The notes: generated from the sequence alone by a model not told the origin. A stretch of 64,000 nucleotides of DNA from Geminocystis sp. NIES-3708 (GCF_001548095.1 NZ_AP014815.1:3099656-3163655), one strand, 5' to 3'; positions 19,630 to 28,941 are shown, numbered from the stretch's first letter. Numbers and translations are program-made.

Positions 19630-20397
19630 ATGATAAATATTAATCTTGATTGGTCTAATTCTTGGTTAATTGCCATTATTTTAAATACAATTCTTATTAC
19701 TATTGCTTTAATTTCTCCCAAAAAATTATTAACCGTCATAGGTTATTTTCATAGTTGGGTATTAGGAGTGATTATATGGGGATGTTTACAATGGCAAGGT
19801 TATTTGGTAGTAATGTTTTATTTTTTTGTAGGATCAGGAATTACTCGTGTAGGAATAGCACAAAAAGAAGCAGAAGGCATAGCTGAAAAACGCTCAGGGG
19901 TTAGAGGACCTGAAAACGTCTGGGGAAGTGCCTTAATTGGCACCCTATGTGCGTTAGGTTATGTTTTTGCTCCTGTCCCTTGGCAACAGTTTTTTTTAAT
20001 CGGTTATTTGGCTAGTTTTGCCACTAAATTATCGGATACCTGTGCTAGTGAAATAGGGAAAGCATACGGTAAAAATACTTTCTTGATTACCACCTTTAAA
20101 CCAGTGCCCAGAGGTACAGAAGGTGCTGTAAGCCTTGAAGGCACTATTGCTGGTTTTATTGCTAGTCTGGCGATCGCCTCATTAGGTTATGGTATCGGTA
20201 TGATTAACATTATTGGTGTCATTATTTGTTTAATATCCGCTTTTATTGCTACTAATTTAGAGAGTGTAATTGGAGCAACTTTACAAACTAAATTTGACTG
20301 GTTAACCAATGAAATTGTCAACGTTTTCAATACTTTTATAGGAGCAATAGTTGCAATTTTCTGTACTTATATTTATCTTAAAACTTTGTCCCTATAA
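19630..20397 (+). CDS. DUF92/TIGR00297 membrane protein (VTE6-like phytyl-phosphate kinase family)
   Basis: A 255-residue integral membrane protein with about six hydrophobic segments. The hallmark block KRSGVRGPENVWGSALIGT lies near residues 90-110, and DTCASEIGKAYGK near 137 carries conserved acidic residues. Plant VTE6 of this family phosphorylates phytyl phosphate for tocopherol and phylloquinone synthesis. A similar role in recycling phytol from chlorophyll is plausible in a cyanobacterium but is inference from the family. It is downstream of cysC by 48 bases in the same direction and upstream of gun4 with a separate 124-base leader. Confidence 0.85.
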   Translation: MININLDWSNSWLIAIILNTILITIALISPKKLLTVIGYFHSWVLGVIIWGCLQWQGYLVVMFYFFVGSGITRVGIAQKEAEGIAEKRSGVRGPENVWGSALIGTLCALGYVFAPVPWQQFFLIGYLASFATKLSDTCASEIGKAYGKNTFLITTFKPVPRGTEGAVSLEGTIAGFIASLAIASLGYGIGMINIIGVIICLISAFIATNLESVIGATLQTKFDWLTNEIVNVFNTFIGAIVAIFCTYIYLKTLSL

Positions 20398-20521
20398 TTA
20401 TTATCATTAAATTAAAATAAAATAAGTTTATATTAAACTATATATATTATTAGTTTCGATAATAATTGAACTAAATTTTATCATAAAAATTCTATAATAA
20501 AAACTTTAATATTAATCAAAA

Positions 20522-21202
20522 ATGAATGATTTAGAAACTCTAAAAGAAAAATTTAATCAAACATCTGAAAAGAATAAATTATCGATTATAAACCAACTAA
20601 CAGATCAAGGAGAAGATGGCTATCAATTTTTAAGAGATTTTTTATTTACGAATAAAGATAAGGTTGACCCTATTATCGGTAAAATTTATCTAATATTAAG
20701 ACAAAGCAATAAACAAGAAGATAAAAAATTTATTAATCTATATTTTCCCAAAGGAATTATTAAATTAACATCAGAAAAAAATATTGACTATAGCGATTTA
20801 CAACAATTACTAATCCATCAAAAATTTCAGGAAGCAGACGTATTAACAAGAGTTAAATTATGTGAACTAGCAGGTGAAACAGCCATTCAAAGAAAATGGG
20901 TTTATTTCACTGAAGTAGATAAATTTCCGATCCAAGATTTACAATTAATAGACTTACTCTGGCAAGTTTATTCTGAAGGAAAATTTGGCTATAAAATACA
21001 GCGTCAACTGTGGTTATCTTTTGGAAAAGACTATGCACAATTATGGGAAAAACTGAAATGGAAATCAGGCAATAAATGGACAAAATATCCTCAAGAATTT
21101 ATCTGGGATTTAAGTGCTCCCATAGGGCATTTACCTCTATCAAATCAATTACGTGGTATCAGAGTTATCGATGCTTTGTTTTCTCATCCAGCTTGGAATT
21201 AA
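20522..21202 (+). CDS. gun4: GUN4-type tetrapyrrole-binding protein
   Basis: A 226-residue cytoplasmic or membrane-associated regulator of Mg-chelatase, which binds protoporphyrin IX and Mg-protoporphyrin. Residues 1-80 form the N-terminal helical bundle seen in cyanobacterial Gun4. From about 85 the GUN4 domain proper begins: DYSDLQQLLIHQKFQEAD, then IQDLQLIDLLWQVYSEGKFGYK-QRQLW and PIGHLPLSNQLRG. These match the tetrapyrrole-binding pocket and loop region of the family. A single full-length copy lies in this window. Transcription is probably independent of DUF92. Confidence 0.92.
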   Translation: MNDLETLKEKFNQTSEKNKLSIINQLTDQGEDGYQFLRDFLFTNKDKVDPIIGKIYLILRQSNKQEDKKFINLYFPKGIIKLTSEKNIDYSDLQQLLIHQKFQEADVLTRVKLCELAGETAIQRKWVYFTEVDKFPIQDLQLIDLLWQVYSEGKFGYKIQRQLWLSFGKDYAQLWEKLKWKSGNKWTKYPQEFIWDLSAPIGHLPLSNQLRGIRVIDALFSHPAWN

Positions 21203-21204
21203 TA

Positions 21205-21234
21205 AATAATAAGTAATAAGTAATAAGTAATAAA
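21205..21234. repeat. Heptamer tandem repeat (AATAAGT)n
   Basis: About three and a half direct units of AATAAGT directly after the gun4 stop. The 7-base period is the same as in the other short tandem repeats of this window, but the unit differs. Confidence 0.75.
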
Positions 21235-21271
21235 ATTTTTATCAGAACTTAATTTCTACTTCCTCATTATT

Positions 21272-21754
21272 ATGACTGTTAATATTACAATTAATCAAAA
21301 TCATATTTATAAACTAGATTTATCTCCAGTAGAAATAATTATTGAAGAGTTGGGAAAACCGCAAGAAATTTTGACATTAGAACAACAAATAGTTTTTAAT
21401 ATTGATTATCCTAGAGAAGAAACCGATCCTCGTGAATTATCTGAAATCCCAGAAATAAGACTTTGGTTTATTGCTTTAGATAGTCGTTATCCTTGGTTGC
21501 CTTTTTCTTTAAATTGGCGAGATGGTGAGTTAGTCAGATATACTGCCATGCTTGTACCTCATACATTTAGTCGCACAGAAGGAATACAGTATAATTCTGA
21601 AGCTCTCGATATTTTTATAATGAATAAAATTTTTACCCTTCATCGTTGGTTAAAACAACAAAATATTAAGGGTAATTCTCGATTAAAAGCGATGGCACAG
21701 ATTTTTGGTTACGATTTGGAAGATAGTTTTTTTGAACTTTTATCGCAAAATTAA
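21272..21754 (+). CDS. CRR6-family NDH-1 (NdhI) maturation factor
   Basis: A 160-residue soluble protein of the DUF1817/CRR6 family. Conserved-looking features are FNIDYPREETDPRELSEIPE near residue 45-65, RLWFIALDSRYPWLPF near 70-85, and a C-terminal LKAMAQIFGYDLED block. In chloroplasts CRR6 assists maturation of the NdhI subunit of the NDH complex; the cyanobacterial role is inferred from that. It is transcribed after gun4 in the same direction with a repeat-filled 69-base gap. It overlaps the convergent M23 peptidase gene by four bases at the stop codons. Confidence 0.75.
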   Translation: MTVNITINQNHIYKLDLSPVEIIIEELGKPQEILTLEQQIVFNIDYPREETDPRELSEIPEIRLWFIALDSRYPWLPFSLNWRDGELVRYTAMLVPHTFSRTEGIQYNSEALDIFIMNKIFTLHRWLKQQNIKGNSRLKAMAQIFGYDLEDSFFELLSQN

Positions 21755-22386
21755 ATCCTTTGGGCAAACATTTGTCGTAATACATCGGCTGGATCAATAT
21801 GATTACCATTATACTTTAATTCCCAATGTAAATGAGGTCCAGTAGTTCTACCTGTCATTCCTACTCTAGCAATTCTTGCACCAGCAGGAACATTTTGTCC
21901 TTGCCATAATACAATTCCACCACTACGATCCACTAAAACTGTTCCTTTTGCTGTATTTTCCACCGAACCCATTAAGTGACAATAGATATGAGTCCATTTA
22001 CCTGATTGAATAGTAATCATTGTACCACACCCTGTATGATCAGAAAGAGAGACAACTTGACCACTCCACCAACTACGAACATAACTACCTAAAGGGGCGG
22101 CTAAATCTAATCCTCGATGAAATCTGGTATCTCCGCTAATGGGGTGCATTCTATAACCATAACCAGAAGTATAAGCCTGAAAATTTTCTACTGGAAAAGA
22201 TGCTTGTCGCCAAGAAGCAGTTACGGGAATTGTTTGTGCTTGAACTGATTTAGGTTTGACAAGAATTAGACTATTGGTAATAATTAAAACTAAAGTAGTC
22301 ATTAGTAAACCCGATGAATGTAAATACTTTCTAGGATTTAATGACCCTTTAATTGATCGAGTTACTAGGGTATTCAGATTAAACAT
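21751..22386 (-). CDS. M23-family murein peptidase
   Basis: A 211-residue exported peptidase. I use ATG 22384-22386; a GTG codon lies immediately before it, and GAGGAG ends only about two bases upstream, an unusually short spacing. A hydrophobic segment at about 27-48 ending near VQAQT is a signal peptide or anchor. The catalytic zinc motifs are complete: FHRGLD (H-x3-D) near residue 103 and GPHLHWEL (HxH) near 183. The protein should cut peptidoglycan cross-links in the periplasm, or act as a wall-binding activator. The second M23 gene at the window's left edge has a longer linker. Confidence 0.88.
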   Translation of the reverse strand: MFNLNTLVTRSIKGSLNPRKYLHSSGLLMTTLVLIITNSLILVKPKSVQAQTIPVTASWRQASFPVENFQAYTSGYGYRMHPISGDTRFHRGLDLAAPLGSYVRSWWSGQVVSLSDHTGCGTMITIQSGKWTHIYCHLMGSVENTAKGTVLVDRSGGIVLWQGQNVPAGARIARVGMTGRTTGPHLHWELKYNGNHIDPADVLRQMFAQRI

Positions 22387-22518
22387 CACTCCTCACGAGT
22401 TTGATTGAAATAAAATTGTTATTAAGAGTTTATACTTTTATAAACAAATATTCTTCTATACAATTACTTATCATGGAAAATAAGTACGGATTTTATTCTA
22501 CATTATTATTGCCTTTTT

Positions 22519-22953
22519 ATGAATTTGACAGTTGATTTAAGGGTGGCAAAAATTCCTTATTTAGGTTTAATTGCTGTGCATTATTGGTTTATCATTATTG
22601 AAAATAACAATTTTGAACGTTGGGAGATATGGCAAAGTAAACATTTAGTAACCACAAGTTGGGGACACTTACACCAAAATTTAATGACGGCTACTCAAGG
22701 GGTTGGGAATGGTAGTAGTTGGTTAGAAACTCAGTGGATAGGAAAAGAAGCAGAAATATTAAGAAAAATTATTCGAGAAAGTCCAGAACAATATCCTTAT
22801 AATTATATTTATCATTACTATCCTGGACCAAATAGTAACACTTATGTTCAATGGATTCTTAATCAAGCTAATATTCCTTATATTTTAGAAAGACGTGGCT
22901 TAGGTAAAAATTATCTTAAATATAATTATTTTCTAGCTAATTTGAGGAATTAA
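22519..22953 (+). CDS. DUF3750-family protein
   Basis: A 144-residue protein with the DUF3750 hallmark YYPGPNSNTYVQWIL near residues 103-117. The N-terminal part is YLGLIAVHYWFIIIEN. Spaced conserved Trp/His and Asn residues look like an NlpC/P60-like papain-type fold, but I see no convincing catalytic Cys. No signal peptide is present. The gene ends inside the convergent trpF, with a 17-base overlap of the 3' ends. The function is unknown. Confidence 0.7.
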   Translation: MNLTVDLRVAKIPYLGLIAVHYWFIIIENNNFERWEIWQSKHLVTTSWGHLHQNLMTATQGVGNGSSWLETQWIGKEAEILRKIIRESPEQYPYNYIYHYYPGPNSNTYVQWILNQANIPYILERRGLGKNYLKYNYFLANLRN

Positions 22954-23590
22954 GTTGATTTTTCAAGGTATTTAATTTTTGAAATAATTGTCTAATCTTG
23001 TCTAAATCTTTATTTCCAGGACTAATTTCCACACCACTAGAAACATCAATACCATCACATTTCAATATTTCTAAAGCATTCAAAACATTATCAGGATTAA
23101 TACCACCTGCCAATAACCAAGGGCGAGAAGGGCGAAAATTAAGTAATTCTAACCAATTTAATATTTTTCCAGTACCACCGTAAACCCCTTGTTGATAAGC
23201 GTCTAATAAAATGGTATCGATAACAGGAATATAACTATCTAATAAGGCTAAAGATTCTGGATTTTGATAGCGAAAGGCTTTAATAATTTCAATATCAGGC
23301 AAAAATTCCCTTAATTGAGCACAAAAAGCTGTACTTTCTTCCCCATGTAATTGTATTCCTGTTAATCCTGTTTCTTGAACTGTTTTAATAAGATTATCAA
23401 TATTTTCATTAACAAATATACCTATCTTGCTTATTTCTTTCGGTAATTGTTGAATAATATTTTTGATTATTTCATTGTTAACATATCGAGGAGATTTTGC
23501 CACACAAATAAATCCGAGAGTATCAGCTCCAGAATTGACGATAGCTAAACCTTGTTCTAAATTAGTAATACCACATATTTTGACGCGCAT
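22937..23590 (-). CDS. trpF: Phosphoribosylanthranilate isomerase
   Basis: It isomerises N-(5'-phosphoribosyl)anthranilate in tryptophan synthesis. The 217-residue TIM barrel starts MRVKICGIT, the family N-terminus with the catalytic Cys7. The catalytic Asp lies in ILLDAYQQGVYGGTG (near 130). Phosphate-binding segments are LAGGINPDNV (near 160) and GIDVSSGVE (near 180). Length is typical. No other trp gene lies nearby, which is usual in cyanobacteria, where trp genes are scattered. Its stop overlaps the convergent DUF3750 gene. Confidence 0.95.
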   Translation of the reverse strand: MRVKICGITNLEQGLAIVNSGADTLGFICVAKSPRYVNNEIIKNIIQQLPKEISKIGIFVNENIDNLIKTVQETGLTGIQLHGEESTAFCAQLREFLPDIEIIKAFRYQNPESLALLDSYIPVIDTILLDAYQQGVYGGTGKILNWLELLNFRPSRPWLLAGGINPDNVLNALEILKCDGIDVSSGVEISPGNKDLDKIRQLFQKLNTLKNQLNSSN

Positions 23591-23728
23591 AATGAGAAAT
23601 CAATCAATTTTTAGTAAGAAAAGTTAATAATAAAAATAATTAATAAATTTTAAGAAAACAAGCAAAAAAGGTACTATAAACATTACCATAACAAAAATAG
23701 TTAACATAAATCAAATTAAATTAAAATC

Positions 23729-24004
23729 ATGAATTATTTAGTATTATCTAATCTTCTAGCTAATATTCCCCAAACAGTAGAATGGAATTTTAACATTGCA
23801 TTAGTAATGATTTCAGCAAATTTACTGGCAGTTTTTATCGGACGATTTGCCATTCAAAAAGCGGGAATTGGTCCTGATTTACCCGTAGATAAACCTGCAT
23901 TATGGAAAAAATTTGGCTTACCTGAATTATTAGCTACCCTGAGTTTTGGACATATTTTAGGAGCCGGTTTTGTCTTAGGATTATCTAATGCAGGACTTTT
24001 GTAA
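23729..24004 (+). CDS. psaK: Photosystem I reaction centre subunit PsaK
   Basis: A 91-residue thylakoid membrane protein at the edge of photosystem I. Two hydrophobic helices (about 21-42 and 67-88) are joined by a charged loop (QKAGIGPDLPVDKPALWKKFGLPE, given here with the family's KAGIGP and FGLPELLAT blocks). A short N-terminal leader ends near LLANIPQ. PsaK binds chlorophyll and helps state transitions and antenna docking. Some cyanobacteria have psaK1 and psaK2 with opposite light responses; I cannot decide which this is. It stands alone between the divergent trpF and the FHA gene. Confidence 0.93.
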   Translation: MNYLVLSNLLANIPQTVEWNFNIALVMISANLLAVFIGRFAIQKAGIGPDLPVDKPALWKKFGLPELLATLSFGHILGAGFVLGLSNAGLL

Positions 24005-24039
24005 CAATTAATAATTAACAATTAATAATTAACAATTAA
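24002..24039. repeat. Tandem repeat of a 14-base unit (TAACAATTAATAAT)
   Basis: About 2.7 units directly at and after the psaK stop codon. Each 14-base unit is two diverged 7-mers. It belongs to the set of heptamer repeats at gene ends in this window. Confidence 0.75.
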
Positions 24040-24267
24040 GATTTACTGAATAAGTAAAAATTTTGTCAAGTAACAGTTTTGGAAAAACTATATCAACAAA
24101 AAAGTCTTAGATTTTGCCTACTTTTATTCAAACAATCAACATTTTCGTCTTAAATTCTTAGTTTTGAATATGAGTTTACTTAATTCTATGGTGAATAATA
24201 TCAACTATGAACTAAATCATGTAAAATATGAGAGTGTATCGAGTCAAACTTGTAAACAATCCTTTTT

Positions 24268-24705
24268 TTGACTTATAACAAAAGTAACAATCTTTACTCA
24301 GATGAAACGTCGGTGATTACCTTAACTCTCTTACATCCTCTCAAATCAATTGCAGTTCAAAAATGGAATTTTGAACCAAATTCAGTAATTAGAATTGGTA
24401 GAGCTAATGATAATGAGGTAGTTCTGTATAGTGCAGTCGTATCTCGTCATCATCTGGAAATTCGCCCTAGAGGGAATGATTGGGCATTGGTGAATTTAGG
24501 CTCGAATGGCACTTTTATCAATGGTAAAAAGATTAATAAAGTTTTAGTGAAAGATGGAATGGTAATACGTTTAGCAAGTTCTGGTCCTAAAATTAAAATT
24601 ACTTTAGCACAAGGTGTTGAAAGTAATGTTACTCAAGAATCTAATAAGCCTAAAACTCAACCTCTTACTAGCAGAGATATTTCTAAAGACACAGTGATGA
24701 ATTAA
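24268..24705 (+). CDS. FHA-domain protein, start uncertain (possible frameshift at a T7 run)
   Basis: A forkhead-associated domain binds phosphothreonine peptides. The domain occupies about residues 18-110: IRIGRANDNEV, then SRHHLEI and NLGSNGTFINGKKI, all the key residues of the fold. The only start in this frame is TTG 24268, with no ribosome binding site. Just upstream, a frame beginning ATG 24170 runs 33 codons into a run of seven T at 24263-24269 and stops there. One extra T would fuse it in frame to the FHA protein, giving an N-terminal extension beginning MSLLNSMVNN. The C-terminal tail (about 110-145) is Ser/Thr/Lys-rich. The binding partner is unknown. Confidence 0.8.
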   Translation: MTYNKSNNLYSDETSVITLTLLHPLKSIAVQKWNFEPNSVIRIGRANDNEVVLYSAVVSRHHLEIRPRGNDWALVNLGSNGTFINGKKINKVLVKDGMVIRLASSGPKIKITLAQGVESNVTQESNKPKTQPLTSRDISKDTVMN

Positions 24706-24711
24706 TTTCTC

Positions 24712-25551
24712 TTAGACTGGAATACTTGATTTTAAATTATTCATTATTAATTGTTTACGACTTTCCTTGGTTAATTTTTCAATGACATCAATATTAGGGG
24801 GTTGATTACTCTCTATTTGATTTAGCCAAAGTAGATATTCTATATTTCCTGCTGGTCCTGTAATGGGAGACCATGTTAAACTTTGATATTGCCAACTTAG
24901 TCTGAGTGCTTCAGTTAAAACTTGATTAATGGCTTCAGCTTGAATTTGAGCATCTCTGACAACACCATTTTTACCGACTTTATTTTTCCCGACTTCAAAC
25001 TGAGGTTTAACTAATAAAATAATGTCTCTAGGGGGGGCTAATAATTCCCATAATTTAGCTAATACTTTTGTTAAAGAAATAAAAGATAAATCCATTACGG
25101 CTAAATCAGCAAAAATTTCTCCGTTATAGAGTTTTTCTGGAGTTAAATGACGGAAATTAGTTCTTTCTAATAAAATTAACCTCTCATCTTGTCGTAATTT
25201 CCATGCTACTTGTCCATATCCCACATCTACACCATAAACTTTTTCAGCTCCTTGTTGTAATAAACAATCTGTAAATCCTCCAGTAGAAATACCCCCATCA
25301 AGGCAAATTCTTCCTTCTATATTGATCTTAAATTCATTTAAGGCTTTAACTAACTTTTCTCCTCCCCTGGATACAAAAAGAGGTTCAGCTTCCACTTCAA
25401 TCAAGCTCTCTATATCAATTAAAGTCCCCGGTTTATCTACTATTTGTTGTTTGACTCTTACTTTTCCCGCTCTAATCATTTTTTGTGCGATCGCTCTAGT
25501 ATCACACAATTGCTTTTCTGTCAATAATATATCTAGTCTTTCTTTGGTCAA
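24712..25551 (-). CDS. TlyA-family rRNA methyltransferase / S4-domain protein
   Basis: A 279-residue protein with an N-terminal S4 RNA-binding domain (about 4-65; KERLDILLTEK and MIRAGKVRV) and a FtsJ-type Rossmann methyltransferase domain. The SAM loop is LDGGISTGGFTDCLLQQGA near residue 82, and DLSFISL and LVKPQFEVGK follow. TlyA proteins 2'-O-methylate rRNA, and some are called hemolysins for historical reasons; the rRNA substrate here is not proven. The start is TTG 25549-25551, supported by AGGAG nine bases upstream. It is convergent with the FHA gene, with six bases between stops. Confidence 0.88.
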   Translation of the reverse strand: MTKERLDILLTEKQLCDTRAIAQKMIRAGKVRVKQQIVDKPGTLIDIESLIEVEAEPLFVSRGGEKLVKALNEFKINIEGRICLDGGISTGGFTDCLLQQGAEKVYGVDVGYGQVAWKLRQDERLILLERTNFRHLTPEKLYNGEIFADLAVMDLSFISLTKVLAKLWELLAPPRDIILLVKPQFEVGKNKVGKNGVVRDAQIQAEAINQVLTEALRLSWQYQSLTWSPITGPAGNIEYLLWLNQIESNQPPNIDVIEKLTKESRKQLIMNNLKSSIPV

Positions 25552-25651
25552 AAGTAATTACTCCTAAAAATTATTCAAGAAAAAATATTGGCTTAAAAGT
25601 AAGAATTAATCTAATAATAATTCAAATAATAAATAAAAAAACAAGATATAT

Positions 25652-25843
25652 TTAACAGGTTTCTAACCAATCATAAATACGATCTAATTGTTCGATGGTA
25701 ACTAATCCATATTGCCATAAAACCATCGGCATTAAACCCAAGTTTTGATTTACTGAACGTTGAGCAATAGCAATAGAATCTTGAGGTAAATTGATTTCCT
25801 CTTGCAAAAATTTGACAAAACGATTATAGGTAATAGTAGGCAT
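25652..25843 (-). CDS. DUF2949-family small protein
   Basis: A 63-residue soluble protein starting MPTITYNRFVKFLQEE. It carries the DUF2949 pattern: LQEEINLPQDSIAIAQR, then MPMVLWQYGLVTIEQLDRIYDWLE. DUF2949 occurs essentially in cyanobacteria, with no assigned role. It lies about 100 bases upstream of tlyA in the same direction, so cotranscription is possible. The length is normal for the family. Confidence 0.78.
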   Translation of the reverse strand: MPTITYNRFVKFLQEEINLPQDSIAIAQRSVNQNLGLMPMVLWQYGLVTIEQLDRIYDWLETC

Positions 25844-26387
25844 AATATTAATTAATTGATTTAAAAATTGTTAATAAAAAATGAAAAAATAGTTATAAAA
25901 TATGTTATTTTTTATCAGAAGTAGATTTGATAGTTTTATCAAAAACTCTTATTCTTATCGCTTTTTTTATTTACTTTTTGCTCTAATTTTTATAGAGAAA
26001 GAGTATAAAAACATTGTTCCCACAACCATAAAACTACTTATAGATTTACGTTTTGATGGATTGGTGTTTGATATTTTGATGATGATCTCTTCTTCAATCA
26101 CGAAAAATTATTGATACACTTCTTCTCAGTTGAAAATAGATCGTTAGCTATATGAGAATAACAATTCTAGTTTGATAAAACTAATAATCTACACGATATT
26201 TTTTTTAAAATTATGTTCAAAAAGTAGCTTTAAAGATGTGTATTAAAAATTACTATCTAAGAGCTTTCTGTAACCTTGACAAGAGATCTAATAATCCTCA
26301 CTTCAATAAGTGTTAGTTGTGAACCTAACTACTTTACGGGAATGTTTAAGTAAAATATTATACATCTTTTTATTTCGTTTTGGTTAA
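25844..26387. other. Intergenic region with two small hairpins
   Basis: A 544-base gap. A Phe/Ile/Ser-rich frame at 25902-26114 has no ribosome binding site or family signature and I do not treat it as a gene. At about 26300-26332 two hairpins follow each other: CACTT-CAAT-AAGTG and GTTAG-loop-CTAAC. They may belong to an untranslated RNA or to the 3' region of the DUF192 gene (minus strand). No T-run follows them. The rest is AT-rich and featureless to me. Confidence 0.35.
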
Positions 26388-26927
26388 TTAATTTTCCTTC
26401 TTTTTTTCATCCTCTACCATTTTGACATTGATGCGATCGCCAATGTTGATTTTTAGTTCTGTTGATCTATTTTCTGCCAGTTCAATGACTTGATCAATTG
26501 GTACGTTTGAATTAAAAAGAGGACAAGGTTCAACTTTACAAGGGGGCGCTTTAACTATATTTTTAACAACTCCTTCAGAAACAAAAATCATGTCAAGGGG
26601 AATAGATACATTTTTCATCCAAAAACTAACAGTTTGGGGAGGATTGAAAGGAAATAACATACCACGATTTGGAGGGAGGGAATTACGATACATTAAACCA
26701 ATAGATTGTTGTTGGGGAGTTGCCGCAATTTCTAATTCAATTTCTTGATCATTAATTAGTAATTTAGCACCGATGGGTAAATTCTGAGCCAAGGAAGTAT
26801 TATCAACAGGAGTAATTTCGACAGAATTATTTATCTGATTATCAGACACAGAAGGGGATTCAAAATCACAACCAAAGAAAAAGAAACTAATAAGAATAAT
26901 TAAAGGATAATTTTTAAATAATTTCAT
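26388..26927 (-). CDS. DUF192-family lipoprotein
   Basis: A 179-residue exported protein. I use ATG 26925-26927; the preceding GTG codon is a less likely start. Residues 5-20 are hydrophobic and end in a lipobox, FFFGC, so Cys at about residue 20 should be lipidated. The DUF192 domain (about 60-165) shows LMYRNSLPPNRGMLFPF, SFWMKNVSIPLDMIFV and PCKVEPCPLF, the usual pattern. The family folds as a small beta-barrel and its role is unknown. The gene ends 18 bases from the 26370 region and is alone on this strand. Confidence 0.88.
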   Translation of the reverse strand: MKLFKNYPLIILISFFFFGCDFESPSVSDNQINNSVEITPVDNTSLAQNLPIGAKLLINDQEIELEIAATPQQQSIGLMYRNSLPPNRGMLFPFNPPQTVSFWMKNVSIPLDMIFVSEGVVKNIVKAPPCKVEPCPLFNSNVPIDQVIELAENRSTELKINIGDRINVKMVEDEKKKEN

Positions 26928-27334
26928 CACAGGAAAATAATAAATAGTTAGTATTAAATAGTAACTTAAGATTCTTGAAAAAAAGATGGAAAGTTAGCGA
27001 TGAGCAATAGACAATGGATACAGTTTTTAATTTTTTACTAATTTTAAAAGATGCAAGTTAAAAATCATTCTACTTTTTCCATAAAACCATAATAAATTAC
27101 TTAGTGAAAGTAAAGAATTGTAAAAAATAAAAGCTCAATTGCTAAGAGAAGTTTAAATTCAAAGTAAAAACAGAGGAATGATATTAATATGCAAAAATAA
27201 AGAGTTTTCAGAATGGACAATGAATCACAAATAAATAATAAATTCATAGCCAAAACATCTTAATAAACCTTTGTGCCTTCGTGCACCGAAGCGATAGATA
27301 AAACGAACTTTCAAAATAACACAGAAGTAGAATT
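26928..27334. other. Leader region of pntA
   Basis: A 407-base AT-rich gap between the divergent DUF192 gene and pntA. A small hairpin, CTTCG-TGCAC-CGAAG (27277-27291), sits about 44 bases before the pntA ATG. No reading frame or RNA family is recognised. The remaining sequence should hold both promoters. Confidence 0.4.
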
Positions 27335-28918
27335 ATGACAGCAACTCTCACTGATGAGAAAAAAAGTGACGATAAAAAAATATCTTTAAAAATAGGTATT
27401 CCTAGGGAAATTTATCCTAACGAGTGTCGAGTTTCCGCTACTCCCGACACGGCGACTAAATTACAAAAACTTGGTTTTACCATTTTAATTGAAACTCAAG
27501 CAGGAGAAAAAGCTAGTTTTAGCGATCGCGTCTATGAAGAAATTGGGTGTAAAATTATTCATAATAAAAAACAATTGTGGCAGGAAGCTGACATTATTTT
27601 AAAAGTGCGTCCTCCAGAGCAAGAAGAAGTAAACTTATTAGATAGCAAGAAAACCTTAATTAGTTTCATCTATCCCGCTCAAAATCCCGAGTTATTAAGA
27701 GAATTATCGGATAAAAAAGCAACAGTATTCGCAATGGATGCTGTGCCTAGGATTAGTCGGGCTCAAAAATTAGATGCTTTATCTAGTATGGCAAATATTG
27801 CAGGGTATCGAGCCGTAATCGAAGCAGCAAATAACTTTGGTAGGTTTTTTACAGGGCAAATTACGGCGGCGGGAAAAGTGCCTCCTGCGAAAGTATTAGT
27901 TATAGGTGCTGGGGTTGCAGGTTTAGCCGCTATTGGCACGGCTAAAAGTTTAGGGGCTATTGTTAGGGCATTTGATACTAGATTAGTAGTTAAAGAGCAA
28001 ATTGAGAGCTTAGGCGGTGAATTTTTAGAATTAGAATTTGCTGAAGATGGCTCAGGGGAAGGAGGTTATGCTAAAACCATGAGTAAGGAATTTATCGATG
28101 CGGAAATGGCTTTATTTGCCGAACAAGCCCAAGAAGTTGATATTATTATCACTACTGCCTTAATTCCGGGTAAACCTGCCCCGAAACTCATTACTGAGGC
28201 GATGGTGAGTAGTATGCGTCAAGGTTCGGTGATAGTTGACTTAGCCGCCGAACAAGGGGGTAACTGTGAGGTTACAAAACCTAACGAGGTTTATAAATAT
28301 AACGGTGTCACCATTGTCGGTTTAACAGATTTACCCAGTCGCATGGCAAGTCAATCTAGTCAGCTTTACGGCACAAATTTATGGCATTTACTCAAGGATA
28401 TGGGCGGTAATGATAATTTTACTGTTAATCTTGAGGATGAGGTGATTCGAGGTGCGTTAGTAACCTATCAAGGTGATGTGACTTTTCCACCTCCCAAAAT
28501 TGCTCAACCTTCTCCCACTACCACCGTTAAACCAGAAGTGAAAATCGTTACTTCTGAGAGTAAAAAAGAGAAAAAAAGTAATAGCGGTTTATTGTGGGCA
28601 GTTTTAGCAGTTTTAGCTTTAATTGGTATCGGCATTGGTGCACCTTCTTCTTTTCTGTCTCATTTTACTGTCTTTATTCTCGCAGTATTTGTCGGTTGGC
28701 AGGTGATTTGGAATGTTACCCCTGCTTTGCACACGCCGTTAATGAGTGTAACTAATGCGATTAGTGGCATTATTATCATCGGTGGGATGTTACAAATTTC
28801 TGGTGAATTAACTTCTCCTACTACTATACTTGGTGCGATCGCTATTTTAGTTGGTACTATTAATATTTCTGGGGGATTTTTAGTTACTCAGAGAATGTTA
28901 AAAATGTTTAGGAGATAA
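27335..28918 (+). CDS. pntA: NAD(P) transhydrogenase subunit alpha
   Basis: With PntB it forms the membrane-bound proton-pumping transhydrogenase that exchanges hydride between NADH and NADP+. The 527-residue protein combines domain I, related to alanine dehydrogenase, with the membrane part. Key parts are [16 protein letters not shown] at the N-terminus, the Rossmann loop [17 protein letters not shown] (near 190), [14 protein letters not shown] (near 300), a Pro/Ser/Lys linker, and hydrophobic helices from about 425 on. Many cyanobacteria split this into two genes; here it is a single one as in E. coli. pntB follows after 590 bases that contain a gene relic, so the two may not be a simple operon. 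Confidence 0.94.
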   Translation: MTATLTDEKKSDDKKISLKIGIPREIYPNECRVSATPDTATKLQKLGFTILIETQAGEKASFSDRVYEEIGCKIIHNKKQLWQEADIILKVRPPEQEEVNLLDSKKTLISFIYPAQNPELLRELSDKKATVFAMDAVPRISRAQKLDALSSMANIAGYRAVIEAANNFGRFFTGQITAAGKVPPAKVLVIGAGVAGLAAIGTAKSLGAIVRAFDTRLVVKEQIESLGGEFLELEFAEDGSGEGGYAKTMSKEFIDAEMALFAEQAQEVDIIITTALIPGKPAPKLITEAMVSSMRQGSVIVDLAAEQGGNCEVTKPNEVYKYNGVTIVGLTDLPSRMASQSSQLYGTNLWHLLKDMGGNDNFTVNLEDEVIRGALVTYQGDVTFPPPKIAQPSPTTTVKPEVKIVTSESKKEKKSNSGLLWAVLAVLALIGIGIGAPSSFLSHFTVFILAVFVGWQVIWNVTPALHTPLMSVTNAISGIIIIGGMLQISGELTSPTTILGAIAILVGTINISGGFLVTQRMLKMFRR

Positions 28919-28920
28919 GT

Positions 28921-28941
28921 TAACAATTAACAATTAACAAT
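28921..28941. repeat. Heptamer tandem repeat (TAACAAT)3
   Basis: Three perfect direct units just after the pntA stop codon. Same unit as at 38693-38716. Confidence 0.8.

Noticed and set aside
22380-22400. CACTCCTCAC motif resembling the Yfr1 small RNA core
   Set aside because: It lies at the start of the M23 peptidase gene and serves as its inverse ribosome binding site (GAGGAG); no flanking stem-loops or T-run fit Yfr1.
25902-26114. 70-codon plus-strand frame
   Set aside because: No ribosome binding site, Phe/Ile/Ser-biased composition typical of AT-rich non-coding DNA, no family signature.
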